A stretch of 42,730 nucleotides of DNA, from the NCBI GenBank assembly GCA_900768265.1, contig CAAGCF010000032.1:1-42730 (forward strand), read 5' to 3'. This document shows, piece after piece, positions 1 to 10,700 of this stretch. Source of the DNA: an uncultured Collinsella sp. (lineage in GTDB: Bacteria > Actinomycetota > Coriobacteriia > Coriobacteriales > Coriobacteriaceae). The position numbers and the translations under genes are program-made. The notes under the pieces were generated by a model, which was given only the letters and a program-made list of their open reading frames with translations, was not told where the DNA came from and did not search any database. The first letter of the stretch is position 1; each line of letters opens with the position of its first letter.

Positions 1-39
1 CGTAATATTCTTTCTTGCGCACATGAGGCGCCCAGACAT

Positions 40-116
40 TGCGGGGTGGAGCAGTCTGGTAGCTCGCCGGGCTCATAACCCGGAGGTCGTAGGTTCAAAT
101 CCTGCCCCCGCGACCA
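40..116 (+). tRNA. Initiator tRNA-fMet (anticodon CAU)
   Basis: A full 77-base cloverleaf with encoded CCA. The anticodon stem has the three consecutive G:C pairs (GGG/CCC) typical of bacterial initiator tRNAs, around loop CTCATAA. The T arm is GTAGG-TTCAAAT-CCTGC. Bases 1 and 72 are T and G, a weak pair, which fits the initiator need for an unstable end pair. It closely resembles the E. coli initiator sequence from memory. Its 3' part is the integration target of the element that follows, and the gene remains whole because the element restores the 3' end. Confidence 0.97.
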
Positions 117-120
117 AGAA
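72..120. repeat. attL: 49-bp direct repeat of the tRNA-fMet 3' end
   Basis: Identical base for base to 20913-20961. It covers the anticodon loop through CCA plus AAGAA. The next base differs (G at 121, C at 20962), and the base before differs (G at 71, C at 20912). Matching tRNA 3' ends with an adjacent integrase are the usual trace of site-specific integration by a tyrosine recombinase. Confidence 0.95.
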
Positions 121-126
121 GTTAGA

Positions 127-156
127 GGTCAGCCGCTTAGTCGGCTGGCCTTTTTT
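127..156 (+). terminator. Element-supplied terminator for tRNA-fMet
   Basis: Arms GGTCAGCCG (127-135) and CGGCTGGCC (142-150) form a nine-pair stem with one G.T wobble, followed by six T. It lies inside the element just past attL, so it replaces the host terminator that integration moved to 20967. Confidence 0.85.
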
Positions 157-160
157 CTTG

Positions 161-202
161 TTGTGGCAGCCCTTTTTAGGGCTTGTGGCAGAATTGTGGC
201 AG
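161..202. promoter_or_regulatory. Left arm-type integrase sites (three TTGTGGCAG)
   Basis: TTGTGGCAG occurs at 161-169, 183-191 and 194-202 in one orientation, with a small GCCCT/AGGGC hairpin between the first two. The same 9-mer clusters near the other element end (20762-20794). Integrases of the Tn916 and lambda type bind short repeats inside each element end through their N-terminal domain, and these fit that role. The assignment is inferred from position and repetition. Confidence 0.65.
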
Positions 203-225
203 TAAACCATGGCAAACAATGAGAA

Positions 226-1443
226 TCAGGCAGCGGGAAGCAGGCCGAAGATGTCCTTCGGCAGCGCGGCTAACTCGCCCCACTTCTCCGAAGACCCGCC
301 GTCGTCTCCCGGCAGGAAGTGCGAGTAGGTCTTGTAGGTGATCTCGATGCTCTCGTGGCCCAAACGGGCGGAGACGTACTGTATCGAGACGCCCTTTTTC
401 AGGAGAAGGCTGGCGTGCGTGTGGCGCAGGCCGTGCAACGTGACCGCGAATGACTTGTGCCGGGCGAAGCGGCTAAAGTCGCTCGTGAATTTCGACGGGC
501 GGTAGAGCTCGCCGAGGTCACTGCAGAACACGGGGGTGTCCTCGCCCTGCTCGATGTCGTTGTACATCAGGCGATAGAGCTGCATCTGCTTGTGATGGCG
601 CAGGAATTCGACCGTCCCCTCGGGGATGGTGACGTCCCTGTTCGAGCGGTTGCTCTTGGGCAGCTTCTCCTCCAGGGTCTCGCCGCAGTAGGTGTCCGTC
701 GCGCGCGCCTCGGCGAGCGCTCGGCGGACGCGGATGATGCCTCCATCGAGGTCGACGTCGCGCCACCTGAGGGCGCACAGCTCGCCGCGTCTCATACCCG
801 TGTCGAGCGCGAGGTTTGTGGCGGCTGCGAAGCGGTAGTCCGGGCATCCGAGCAGGGCAATTTTCATGCGGGATACCTCGTTTTCATCGATGACTCGAAC
901 CTCCTTCTTCTCCTTGGACGGGACGTCCACAAGCTCGCAGGGGTTGGACTCGATGTATTCGAGGCGGCGGGCGCGTTTGAGCGCGGTCTTCAGGAACGAA
1001 AGGGCTTTCTGACAGGTGTTGCCAGAGAGGGGCTTGCCGTTGAGGCCGCCGCTTTGGCGCATCCATGCCAGCTGATCCTCGATCATGTAGGGCTTCAAGT
1101 CTTTTAGCAGGGTCGTGCCGAGTCTCGGTACCCAGCGCGTCTCGACGATGTCGCGGTAACCGCGAATCGTGTTGGCGCTCAGGTGCTTCACGTCGTGCAG
1201 GTAGGTGACGTGCTCGCGCAGGAACTCCTCAAGGGTTTTGTTGGAGCGGTCCATGCGCGTGCGGGCCGTCATGAGCTCGACGCGCCACTCCTCTAGCAGG
1301 CGCTTTGCCTCGGTCTTGGTGCGGCAGTGGACGGTCTTGTTCAAGCGCTTAGAGGACTTGCCGTCCTCGCTCACGCTGACCCTGAGCAGCCAGGAGTCCT
1401 TGCCGCGCTTCACGGGGTCGTAGCCTTTGCTGACTGTTCTCAT
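226..1443 (-). CDS. Tyrosine recombinase / integrase
   Basis: A 405-residue phage-type integrase that should catalyse insertion and excision at the tRNA-fMet site. An N-terminal AP2-like arm-binding region (about residues 10-60) precedes a SAM-like core-binding domain (about 70-175) and a catalytic domain (185-380). Catalytic residues visible are Arg218 (TGMRRGE), Lys263, His337 and Arg340 (HGLRH), His363 (LGHES) and Tyr373 (KTYSHF). The ATG at 1443 is chosen because AAGGAGG lies eight bases upstream; an in-frame GTG three codons earlier overlaps that site. The gene reads toward attL, the usual arrangement, and ends about 25 bases from the arm-type repeats. Length is normal for the family and no defect is seen. 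Confidence 0.95.
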   Translation of the reverse strand: MRTVSKGYDPVKRGKDSWLLRVSVSEDGKSSKRLNKTVHCRTKTEAKRLLEEWRVELMTARTRMDRSNKTLEEFLREHVTYLHDVKHLSANTIRGYRDIVETRWVPRLGTTLLKDLKPYMIEDQLAWMRQSGGLNGKPLSGNTCQKALSFLKTALKRARRLEYIESNPCELVDVPSKEKKEVRVIDENEVSRMKIALLGCPDYRFAAATNLALDTGMRRGELCALRWRDVDLDGGIIRVRRALAEARATDTYCGETLEEKLPKSNRSNRDVTIPEGTVEFLRHHKQMQLYRLMYNDIEQGEDTPVFCSDLGELYRPSKFTSDFSRFARHKSFAVTLHGLRHTHASLLLKKGVSIQYVSARLGHESIEITYKTYSHFLPGDDGGSSEKWGELAALPKDIFGLLPAA

Positions 1444-1487
1444 GGTTTTCACCTCCTTTCGGTGCGTTGGTGGCTGACGGTGCTATC

Positions 1488-2735
1488 TCAAACCGATTGC
1501 TCGGTAATGAGCCCCTGGGATTTCTTCTTGCTGTAGGCGTTGGCGCAGCTGCGCTTGCAGAAGCGAGTCTTCTGAATCACCCTGCCCGGCTTCTCCTCGC
1601 GGTATTTCTTGAAGATTCGTCCGCAGTTATCGCAGGTGCGCCATTCGGCGGGGTCGTCGTAGAGGAGGCCGAACTGGGAGATGATCGCCTCGGAGAGGGA
1701 ACCGTAGGAATGTATGCCCGTCGGACTTCGGTGAGTTTTTTTAAGCGCGTGGGACCAAGCGGCGAGGGGTCCACCGCTGTCGCCTTCGGCTTCATCGGGA
1801 GTTTCGCCTGTCCCATCAAAGCGATAAGAGAGGAGAGAGTTCGCTAGGAAGGAGATTGCAGTGTTTGATGCGATCACCAGTCCATCCGCAAGAGTTGATG
1901 TATAGCTTTCTCGTGTGTTGAAGCCCGCATCTTCACCTTGCTGCACCATCGACTTGAACTCTGGACTCTCGAGAATGAGCGAATCGTATGACTTAAGGCG
2001 AGTGTTATCCAATAGAGCGTCGCTGTTGGAGAGAAGGAAAAAGCTAATGCCGCTCTGTGCCATGTGCGAGCGGTCACAAAGGTAATCGGCGACATCGTCG
2101 GCACCCCAGGTGTCGGTGTTTTCCAAGCCATATGCAACGGCGGTAATCAAGGCGGTCGATACCTGGAGGGCCCGTATCGTCTGAATTACCTCCGCTTCGG
2201 AAATAGCTCCCACGACCGAGCGGTCATCTAGATGGATACGGCGAGCTTCCTCGGAGAGAAAGTACGGCCTGCGTCCCAGTAGCGTTTCGTCGTCTCCTGA
2301 GTAGGCGCTACTGAACAAGGGGATGCCTGCGGCGGATGCGCTCTCGCTTGCCAGAATGCCCCATTCGCTCCTGAACGGCTGAAAGTCTGTCTTGAGGAGT
2401 TTGAAACGGTTGCGGAAAAGAGAAAGACGCTGAGCGCCGTCGTAGCCGCTGGAAACGGGGAAGCCGTAACGCTCACAGAAACGAACGATGCTCTCCGTGC
2501 GCTCGACGTTGACCTTCTGAAGGCTGCTTGCGAAGAACTCGTTTTCCAGATGCTCGAATTGCATAACAGTGGGTTTGCCATGCTCGACATAGTATGCGAA
2601 ACGCTCGCCATCGGTGCTGGTTCCCCACAGCCGGTCAAAGTTGTAGCGCAACCACGGTCTTGCAGCATTGACTTCGAGCTTGATGGGCTGGCGAAGCGAC
2701 AGGGGCAGGCGTTCATAGTTAACTAATGGACTCAA
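1488..2735 (-). CDS. Unknown protein with C-terminal zinc ribbon
   Basis: A 415-residue protein I cannot assign. The first 360 residues show no motif I recognise and no membrane segment or signal peptide. The C-terminus has a likely zinc-binding treble clef: CDNC, then about 20 residues with many basic ones, then FCKRSC and a lysine-rich tail. This resembles the tails of CGNR-type and other element-borne regulators, without the CGNR signature. The only start in frame near the 5' end is TTG at 2735, with a TAG two codons upstream; the next ATG would remove about 57 residues. It lies 44 bases upstream of the integrase start on the same strand and is divergent from the excisionase/replication operon, so a regulatory role is possible but not shown. 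Confidence 0.75.
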   Translation of the reverse strand: MSPLVNYERLPLSLRQPIKLEVNAARPWLRYNFDRLWGTSTDGERFAYYVEHGKPTVMQFEHLENEFFASSLQKVNVERTESIVRFCERYGFPVSSGYDGAQRLSLFRNRFKLLKTDFQPFRSEWGILASESASAAGIPLFSSAYSGDDETLLGRRPYFLSEEARRIHLDDRSVVGAISEAEVIQTIRALQVSTALITAVAYGLENTDTWGADDVADYLCDRSHMAQSGISFFLLSNSDALLDNTRLKSYDSLILESPEFKSMVQQGEDAGFNTRESYTSTLADGLVIASNTAISFLANSLLSYRFDGTGETPDEAEGDSGGPLAAWSHALKKTHRSPTGIHSYGSLSEAIISQFGLLYDDPAEWRTCDNCGRIFKKYREEKPGRVIQKTRFCKRSCANAYSKKKSQGLITEQSV

Positions 2736-2829
2736 AATCTAATCCAATCCAACTATTGACTTTCATTTCTCATTCATGGTATCACAAAATGGATGGAAAA
2801 GGAACACCAATCCATTCTAGGAGATGCTA
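2736..2829 (+). promoter_or_regulatory. Divergent control region with promoter for the excisionase/replication operon
   Basis: TTGACT (2756-2761) and TATCAC (2780-2785), 18 bases apart, form a plausible promoter reading right. CCAATCCA occurs at 2744-2751 and 2807-2814, on either side of that promoter, as a possible operator pair. CTAATGGACT occurs at 2723-2732 and 2828-2837. AGGAG at about 2819-2823 serves the excisionase start. Confidence 0.45.
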
Positions 2830-3045
2830 ATGGACTGCTTTGATCATCGAGAGTTTTGTCTCCCTGACGTGTTGCACGTAGTCGATGTTGCAAAATTTCT
2901 GGGCCTTCACGAGAAGACGGTCTATTTGTACGTTCGTGAAGGCAAGATTCGCGCTATCCGCTGTGGGCGAAGTTATCGCATTCGCCGTGAGTGGGTCGAG
3001 GAGTACATTCGCTCCGCGAGCCCCAAGGACTCCGACGTAGACTAG
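2830..3045 (+). CDS. Excisionase-like MerR-type HTH protein
   Basis: A 71-residue protein that is essentially one helix-turn-helix domain of the excisionase / HTH_17 family. It has the pattern DVAKFLGLHEKTVYLYVREG, then a short wing with GRSYRIRREWVEEYI. Such proteins direct their integrase toward excision or bind the element origin. The ATG at 2830 is preferred over 2824 because AGGAG then sits six bases upstream; at 2824 it would touch the start codon. It heads a three-gene operon, with the next gene 13 bases downstream. Confidence 0.8.
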   Translation: MDCFDHREFCLPDVLHVVDVAKFLGLHEKTVYLYVREGKIRAIRCGRSYRIRREWVEEYIRSASPKDSDVD

Positions 3046-3058
3046 CGGGGAGAAGACC

Positions 3059-3547
3059 ATGAAAGATCTGTTCACGCCTAATTTCGAGGGCGATGCCGAT
3101 GCGGTTGCTCCAAAGCTCGCCAAGCTTAGGGGAAGTTCTGTAGCGATCTATTTTTGGCTTCATTCACGTGCTTTTGCTTGTGGAAACAAGGTCGGAGTAA
3201 GCCAGCGTTGGCTGTCTGAACGTTTGGGTTTATCTGTTCGCACTGTTCAGCGGGCGGTGGACGACCTTGAGAGTGAAGGTCTCATCAAGCACGCACTCAT
3301 ACGAGGAGGAAGCGAATTCAGCATCTGTCGCCTGACAACCTTGTCAGGTGACAGACCTGCCGCGAGCGTGACGACAAGCCTGTCACCCAGCGAAGGTTTT
3401 GACGCGCCAACATTGTCATCTCAAGCATGTCATCCGTGTCATCCAACAGAAAGGGGAAACATTGAATACACTCTCCACATTGGTGAGCGAGCAGACATCG
3501 AAGACCTTGCAGCCATTCTCGACAGAAGGGACCCAGAAAACCCCTGA
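3059..3547 (+). CDS. Winged-helix replication protein (element replication initiator or helper)
   Basis: A 162-residue protein. Residues about 20-85 form a winged helix of the kind in plasmid RepA-N/DnaD-like proteins and GntR-like domains (VGVSQRWLSERLGLSVRTVQ, then a wing ending SICRL). The last 70 residues look disordered. AGCGGGGAGA upstream provides a ribosome site. It is followed, with an overlap of 86 bases, by a DnaC-like ATPase. This pairing recalls helicase-loading modules of conjugative elements, where a DNA-binding protein marks the origin and a DnaC-like protein loads DnaB. The replication role is inferred from this context. Confidence 0.65.
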   Translation: MKDLFTPNFEGDADAVAPKLAKLRGSSVAIYFWLHSRAFACGNKVGVSQRWLSERLGLSVRTVQRAVDDLESEGLIKHALIRGGSEFSICRLTTLSGDRPAASVTTSLSPSEGFDAPTLSSQACHPCHPTERGNIEYTLHIGERADIEDLAAILDRRDPENP

Positions 3548-4313
3548 GACCGAAGAGGCGAGTCTTCTTCAATCCCTGCTCGAGAAAGACGCAGAGCGTT
3601 TCGGCAGTCCTAATGTCATGTCAAAGCAGACGCTGGATTACTTGCGTGGTGCCGGACTAATGGGGTTGCCCAAGATGAAGCGCCGTCCTCCAGACTCCGG
3701 AGCGCTGTTGAGGGACAACGGCTTCTCGGAGCTTGTCTTGAGCGTCTTGTCGGATGAGAGTTTTGATCCGAGTCGTATCCCCGAGAAAGCGCTCGACTGG
3801 CTGTCTTCCTATCAAGGGAAGAAGACTCCCTCTCTTTGGGTGAGCGGCGGTAGTGGTTCAGGGAAAACGACATTGGCGTGTTGGCTGGCGAGGTCACTAG
3901 TAGAACGCTCATTGAAGGACGGCGCAGTGTTGGATGTTACTTTTGTGCCTGTAGCTGACTTGGTTCGCGATACGTGGATGGGATCGAGCTACTACGGCGA
4001 AGAAAACAAGTGGCGTTCTATCCGGCCTCTGACGAACTGCGGCCTGCTTGTGCTCGATGATTTGGGCACCTGCGTGAGGCAGGGCAAGGAAGAGTGCGCT
4101 GTCGTCAGGGAGGTGGTCGATAAACGCTACACCTCGATGTTGCCAACCATCTTTACGACTCAGTTCGGCCTCCGCGAGTACTGCACGATGTTGCGAAATG
4201 CGGGGGCCGATGAGCACGACGTGTCTTCCTTGAGAAACCGTGTTCTGGCGTCGATGAGCGGCTATATCAGGCAGGAGGCGGCGGCAATTGAGGCGAACCA
4301 CGTCGCCATCTAA
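3462..4313 (+). CDS. DnaC/IstB-like AAA+ ATPase (helicase loader)
   Basis: About 283 residues. Walker A is GGSGSGKT near residue 130 and Walker B is LLVLDDLG near 195; both are intact, and an Arg-containing tail follows (SSLRNRVLASMSG). This is the DnaC / IstB family, which loads replicative helicase. The start is uncertain. TTG at 3462 has AAAGGGG at a good distance and overlaps the previous gene by 86 bases; the open frame extends back to an ATG at 3399 that lacks a good ribosome site. The overlap suggests translational coupling. No transposase is adjacent, so a replication role is likelier than an IS21-type one. Confidence 0.75.
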   Translation: MNTLSTLVSEQTSKTLQPFSTEGTQKTPETEEASLLQSLLEKDAERFGSPNVMSKQTLDYLRGAGLMGLPKMKRRPPDSGALLRDNGFSELVLSVLSDESFDPSRIPEKALDWLSSYQGKKTPSLWVSGGSGSGKTTLACWLARSLVERSLKDGAVLDVTFVPVADLVRDTWMGSSYYGEENKWRSIRPLTNCGLLVLDDLGTCVRQGKEECAVVREVVDKRYTSMLPTIFTTQFGLREYCTMLRNAGADEHDVSSLRNRVLASMSGYIRQEAAAIEANHVAI

Positions 4314-4362
4314 ACCATGAAAGGCTTAGGCGGAAATACGGCCGAGGGCTGAATCGAACTAT

Positions 4363-4503
4363 TTAAACTGCAAAACTATGGAGGTTGCCCATCGCGAGCG
4401 TGCCGTCGTCCTGCGACGTCGGCGCCGACGTATCCACCAGCACCACCACGAAGCGGACGGGCCGGCGGCTGCGGCGGGCGAGCAGGGACTCGTAGGCATC
4501 CAT
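4363..4503 (-). pseudogene. Nitroreductase-like remnant with internal deletion
   Basis: The reverse strand encodes a 46-residue frame. It begins MDAYESLLARRSRRP, as many nitroreductases do (M..YE.L..RRS.R), and continues with a hydrophobic strand and DGTLAMGNL, which resembles the (D)G...MGNL segment from the middle of that family. The 60-100 residues that normally separate them are missing, and the frame ends abruptly after MGNL. I read it as a deleted relic. It could be a chance match, since the segments are short. Confidence 0.4.
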
Positions 4504-4778
4504 GGGAGCCTACCCAGGACGGGTCGCGTCGCCGCATGGGGAAAGGTGCGGCGGCAACGAGGCGTGAACGTTAACACGCACAAGATAACCCCCCCGCCGA
4601 CAGTAATGAATCAATAAACTGTAATCGCCGAGATATCGATTTTTCGACGACTCCTAAGAAATGCTTCGGTAGACTAAAGTAAGAGTTCCGCAATCTCGTT
4701 TTTTTGTTGCCTTACGCATCGAGGAATGCAAGAATTTACAAACTGTAATTAACAGCCGTCTTACAGTTGGGGGAGAAC
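4504..4778 (+). promoter_or_regulatory. A+T-richer upstream region of the adhesin gene
   Basis: No gene is seen. The stretch is clearly richer in A+T than its surroundings. AAACTGTAAT occurs twice (about 4617 and 4739), and TTACAGTT just before the start codon is a partial inverse. A promoter is expected here, but I cannot place it with confidence. GGGGGAG at 4769-4775 is the ribosome site of the adhesin. Confidence 0.4.
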
Positions 4779-7700
4779 ATGCGGGCGAAACGAGCTGTCG
4801 CGATAGCGCTGACCGGACTCATGCTGTTTGAAGCATCGCCGGTGCCCCAGATCTCCCAGGCGCTGACCATCCAGAACGCCGCCGCTGCCCGCCAGCTGAT
4901 GAGCACCCTCACCGCTTCGACCGCGTATGCCGATACCTCCGAAAACGCGGGGGGGGGGACGCTCCAGGTAGACACCGCTGCAAGCACCGAGGCCAGCGGA
5001 GCCGATGCCGCGGATTCGTCCGCCGCGACCGGCTCCGGTGCCTCAGCGGATAGCGTCTCCAACGCCGATGTCACCGCGGATGCCGACGCCCCCGCAACCA
5101 CGAGTGACGCCGCGACCGCCGATGCCCCCGCTCCCGCGGACGCCATCACGGCAACCAACCAGCCCACCGCTCAGCCCGCCGCCCAAACCGCCACGGACGC
5201 CGCCGTCGAAGACGCCGCCCAGGACCTGGCGCAGCTCGCCGGCCGCGACTTCCAAGGCCAGGTCACCAAAACCATCAACGGCAAGACCTATATCCTGATT
5301 GGCAACGAGCAGCAGCTGCGCGCGATAGGCTCGGGCAAGAAGGTCACACGTCCGGTCTGGGAGATCACGCAGGAGTACCGGACGACGGGCTTGATTAAAG
5401 GCGGCTGGGTCGATGTCGAGGGCTCCAAAACCGAGATTTACGCGGGTGACGCGGACCTTTCCGCGACCTCCAAATTGGACGAGGGCTCGAGCGAGAAATC
5501 GGATGAGCTGGGTGTCAGCCTTGCGGGTCACACTCGCAAACGCTACGTGACCCTTGACGACTATGGCAACGAGGTCAAGGCCGACGGCAACGCGACAAGC
5601 TCGACGCTGACCTACGCCGCCGACGCCAACTACATAATCTTCCGAAACATCGACGTGGGCTCCGACGCGGCCAGCGGCACCTCATCCAACGCGACCTGGA
5701 CCCCGCTCATGTTCAGTGGCACCATGCTCGGCGCGGCGACCACCACCGACGCCGCTAAGACCGCCGGCGCGCTCTGGTCCACCATTAACGCCGACGGCAT
5801 CTCCACCAACGACACTGCCCAGCGTCCCGTCATCTCCAATGTAAACGTCACTCAGACTGGCAAGCTCGATGTCTCCAGCCACACGGGCATCGGATTCTTC
5901 GGCACCGTTTCGCACAAGCTCAGCGAAACCAATCCGTTTGCCGGGTCCGCTACACCCGCATACGTGAACAACATCAAGCTTCGGGACGTCTCTGTTACTA
6001 ACGAATCCACCAAGGTCAAGGTCGATCAGACGCTCATCAGCTCACTCCTCGGCGTACTCGGCACCGTGGTGGGCGGCCTCGTCAGCACCCTGTTGAAGAT
6101 TCTTACACTCGGCAAGGTTGACCTCAGTGGCCTTATTGGGTCCCTGTTGAACGTTCGCGCCGCCGATCCCTCTTCGCTCGCCACGGGTGCCTTCGCCGGT
6201 CGCATCGTGGGTGAGGTCACGGTCGACAAATGCGAGGTCGAGGGCGCGAGCGTGTCGAGTGCGGCGGACATGACGGGCGGCTTCGCAGGCTACGTTAAGG
6301 GAGAGGTCAAGTACGATATCCTCTCCGATGCGCTGGGCGACATCGTCAAGCTCCTGACAAACATCCTGAACCTCATCCCTGGCCTGGGCCTGGGCGACCT
6401 CATCACCCTGCTGCTCAACAACAACATCATCAAGGCGAGCCAGCTGCTCCCCGTGGCCTACTACAACCCCACGATCTCGAAATCGGGCGTCGTAAACTTC
6501 GCCAGCGGCACCGTCCTGGGCTCCGCTGGCAAGAACTACGCTGGCGGCTTCGCGGGCGTGCAGGCCGGTACCATCGTCACCGACGCCTATATACAGAGTG
6601 ACGTCGCCTACACCGTGCGCGCCAAGGCATACGCCGGCGGCTTTGCGGGCGTCATCCGCGACGACGTGATGGAGGGCGCGCTCTCCGATTTGGGCGTAGA
6701 CCTGCCAAGCCTCGCGAGGCTTGCCATTCCGCAGAGCATCGTCGCGACCTCCTCGCTCACTGCGGACGTCACGGTCGAGGGTGGCTCGTATGCCGGCGGC
6801 TTTGCGGGCGCCATGGCTGGCAGCCACGCGGTGAACGATAGCCTTACGGGTGCGGTCAACGTCACGGCCTCGGGCATTCAGGACGGCACGGCCGACATGC
6901 TCGCCTACGCGGGCGGCTTCACTGGTGCGGCGACGCTCGGCTGGGCGATGGACCTCGGCGCGGGTGACTACAAGAACACGAATCTGCTGAATGGTGTGGG
7001 CGGCCTGCTGAAGGGCCTGCTCGGCTCGGAGGATCAGAGCAAGGCATCGACCCTGCTTTCCCTTGCGGGCCTGAATGAGTCCGAGATCCTCGGCGCGCAG
7101 ATGGCCGGCACCTTCATGGTGTCCTCGGCCAATGACTATGCCGGCGGCATGGTGGGGCGCGGCACAGGCCCGGTCATCGCGAGCTCCGATACGGCGCACG
7201 TGGGCGGCCTCGCGTTCTACAAGCAGGGCAAGCTCGACGCCACTGCGGTCGCCAGCCGTACCACCTCGCTCACCGGTCTTGACTCCGTCACGGCCAAGGG
7301 CAGCTACGCCGGCGGCATCGCGGGCATGCTTGTCCCCGGTGCCGTGGCGGCGCTGCTGAACGACACCCTCGGCTTGGGTGCGATTGGCCAGAAGCTCGGC
7401 GACGGCCAGTTCAAGATGTTCGAGGTCTCGAACGTGACGGTTGCGGGCGCCACGGACGGTGCGACCGTCTCCGTGGACGGGTGCTACGCTGGCGGCGCCA
7501 TCGGCTGCGCGACTGGCGGCGACGTGGACGCCACGACCCTCACCGGCGTGAAGCGGGTCGAGGCCAAGGGCGAGGCCGGCGGCTTCATCGGCTTTTCCGG
7601 CCCGAGCGACGCGGCCGACGTGGGCGGCCTCGACGTCCTCGGCCTCATCAAGGTCTCGGGCCTGCTCTCGGTGGCCAAGTATTCGGCGGTCGAGGTGACC

Positions 7701-10700
7701 GACAGTTCCGTTGCGGGCGTCACAGCCGGCATGACGGTGGCAGCGACCGGCGTGAACGCCGCGGGTGAGACGAACGTCTACGCGGCGGGCGGCTTCTTCG
7801 GACGCGCGAACAGCACCAAGTCGGCGAACGTTCACGCCACGGCCGTAAAGGCGGTCACTGCTGACGCCTCAACTTCGGACGGTGCGGCGGGCGGATTCGT
7901 AGGCGTCTCGACTACGGGTGGCCTTGCGGATGCGGTGAACGGTGAGGGCGAGGACTCGGGAGTCCTCAAGAACCTTCTCGAGGGTGGTCTCATCTCCGTC
8001 GACGGTCTCGTGGGCGCCGTTCCCTACTTGCTGCCTAACTACCAGAACGCCACGGTGACGTTCGTGAACGGCGGTAGCGTTGAAGCAGATATCGCCGGAG
8101 GTTTCGCGGGAGACTTCCAGGGCGGTAAGGTCAATATCTACACCGACGATGACCTCAAGGACGCAACGGGTGCGTACGCCCGTGCGAAGACCGCGGCCGA
8201 GCAGTCCCCCTGGGGCGTCATCAACATCGACCACGTGACAGGCGGCGCGTACGCTGGCGGCTGGGGTGGTCGCGTGACCTCGGGTGCGCTCGCGAGCGCG
8301 GGCAAGGGCGGAATCAGCCTGCTCGGCAAACTCGGCACAGTGGATATCGCCCAGCTGCTCGACGTGGTCGAGGGGTACGTGCCCCTCATCAACCGCTCCG
8401 GCGTGCTGTCGAACGCGGACACGGTGGCCGCGGATGCCTCGGGCGCCAGGCCGAGCGATGCCGCCAACCCTGGCCTCGTCGTCTCTGCCTCGCGCCTCGA
8501 TGACACGGCCTCCCAGTCCGGCACGGCCGGCGGCTATATCGGCTATGGCTCCGGCGTGCAGGTGAGCCACTCCAACGTGACGCAACTGCGCCATACCGCG
8601 GTGACCGAGCCGAAGGATCTCGAGGGCACGGACGGCAGCAGCTACTTCGGTAATAAGAGCTCCTACGCCGTCACCGCCCCGCGCTACGCCGGCGGATACA
8701 TCGGCCACATGGACGTGGGCTCTGCGGCCTCCGTGGGCGACGGCCTGTCGTTGCTGGGAACGAGCCTGCGGCTCACCGACGTGCTCGGCGTGGTGCGTGC
8801 CGTGGTCTCCACCATCGAGCACTCCGACGTGACGGGCGGCACGGGCGGTTTCGCCGTGCGCGCGAGCTCCGGTGCCACGGGCTCCGAGATCGGCGACGCG
8901 GGCGGTTTCGCGGGCCTTGTCTCCGGCGGGCACATCCAGGATTCAAACTCCTACAACTTCTCCTACGTGATCGGCCAGATTTCGGCGGGCGGCTATGCCG
9001 GGCAGATCGAGCCGGGCGACGTGGCGCGCGTGCTGGGCGAGCTGAACACCGGTAAGGACAACGAGTCCGCACTGGCCAAGCTGCTGCACGGCCTGGTGAG
9101 CACCAACGGCGCCCTCGCGTCGCTCGTGCAGGACTTCGTGCCCACGGTTCGCAACTCCGAGACCACGTCCATCCCCTGCGGCGGCGCCGTGCGCGCGCAG
9201 GCCGCCAGCACCGAGAGCGTGCAGCGCGGCATGGCAGGCGGCTACGTGGGGCATAACCTCGGCGGTCACATCTGGGGCACCAGCAACGCGCCGTGGACGA
9301 GCGCCGCGTCGTGGGAGTCCGAGAAGGACGGCAGCAACCACTACACCGGCACCCGGCGCGACGCCATGGCCGAGCGCATCCGCAGCGTCTACGGCGCCGA
9401 GATGGCCGGCGGCTTCACGGGCTATATGGAGCCCGGCGACACTGCCAAGACGGGGAGCGTCAGCCTGCTCTTCGGCCTGGTGAAGGCCAACAATATCCTG
9501 GGCGCTCTGCAGGTGGCCTATCCCACCGAGGAGAACACGCAGGTCACGGGCCCCGTGCGCGGCATCAGCCTCGAGACGTGGAATAGCTGGTCTCAGCACG
9601 TTGCCTCTAAGGGCTACTATGGCGGCGATTTCTACGGCAAGACGTTCACCACCGAGGATGAGCTCGCGGCCTTCCTCGCTGATTACGTCTATGGTACTAA
9701 TGTGGTTGCTGGGCGCGCTGCATACGAGAACAAGGCGAACACCATGCACGGCGGTGTGGCCGGCGGCTACGTGGGCCTCATGCGCGGTGGCACCGTCACC
9801 AACGGCCGGGCCTTCGACACCAAGACCGTGCGCGCCATGCGCGCGGCGGGTGGATTTGCCGGCCGCATGGAGACGGGCGGTGCCGTGGAGCTGGGCGGCG
9901 TGAAGGTGCTCGGACTGAACCTCAACCTCGGCCAGCTGCTCAACGTGGCCCAGGTGCTCGTTCCGGTGGTGAAGAGCTCCAGCGTGCAGGGCTTCCGCAC
10001 GGGTATGGCCGTCAAGGCCACGGGTACCGACTTCAAGCATGAGACCGGCTTTGCCGGCGGCTACGTGGGCTACGCCTCTGGCGCGCAGCTGTGGGGCGAT
10101 GCCACGTTCTCCGATGCCGACAAGGATGCCAACCGCTGGTCCATCGGCGCCACGCATGGCGGCTACACCGCTACGGGCGACAACGTCACCAACCTGCGCA
10201 AGGTCTCGGGCGCCAACTGCGTTGGCGGCTACGCGGGCCTCATGACGGCAGCGGGCGTGGCGGACGTGAACACGAATGCGTCTTCGGGTCTGCTGCAGAA
10301 GATCCTGGACAGCATCATCTCCACGCCGAACGACCTCGCGCAGGTGCTGAACGCCACGGTCTCCACCGTGCGCGGTGCGAGTGTCTCCGCCGTGACGGCG
10401 GGGGATGGCGCGACCGAGGCCCAGCAGAACGCCGCAGCCTGGGGTTTCACAGTCGACGGCTCCTATAAGGAAGGCAACGCCACCAAGTACGCCCGCGCGG
10501 CGGGCGGCTTCGCGGGATCGATGAAGGCCGTGGTCGCGGGCACGAAGGACCGGGACGAGGGCGCAACGGACGCCGTTACCAACACACTGCAGGTCATCGG
10601 CCTGCGCGGCGTGGAGGGCGGCCAGTACGCGGGCGGATTCTTCGGCCAGGCGGACATCGAGAGCGTGGCCTCCGTGGCGGGCGGCGACGGCGATGCCAAC

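Noticed and set aside
4378..4617. 79-codon forward frame before the adhesin
   Set aside because: Arg/His-rich composition without similarity, and it lies opposite the nitroreductase-like relic.
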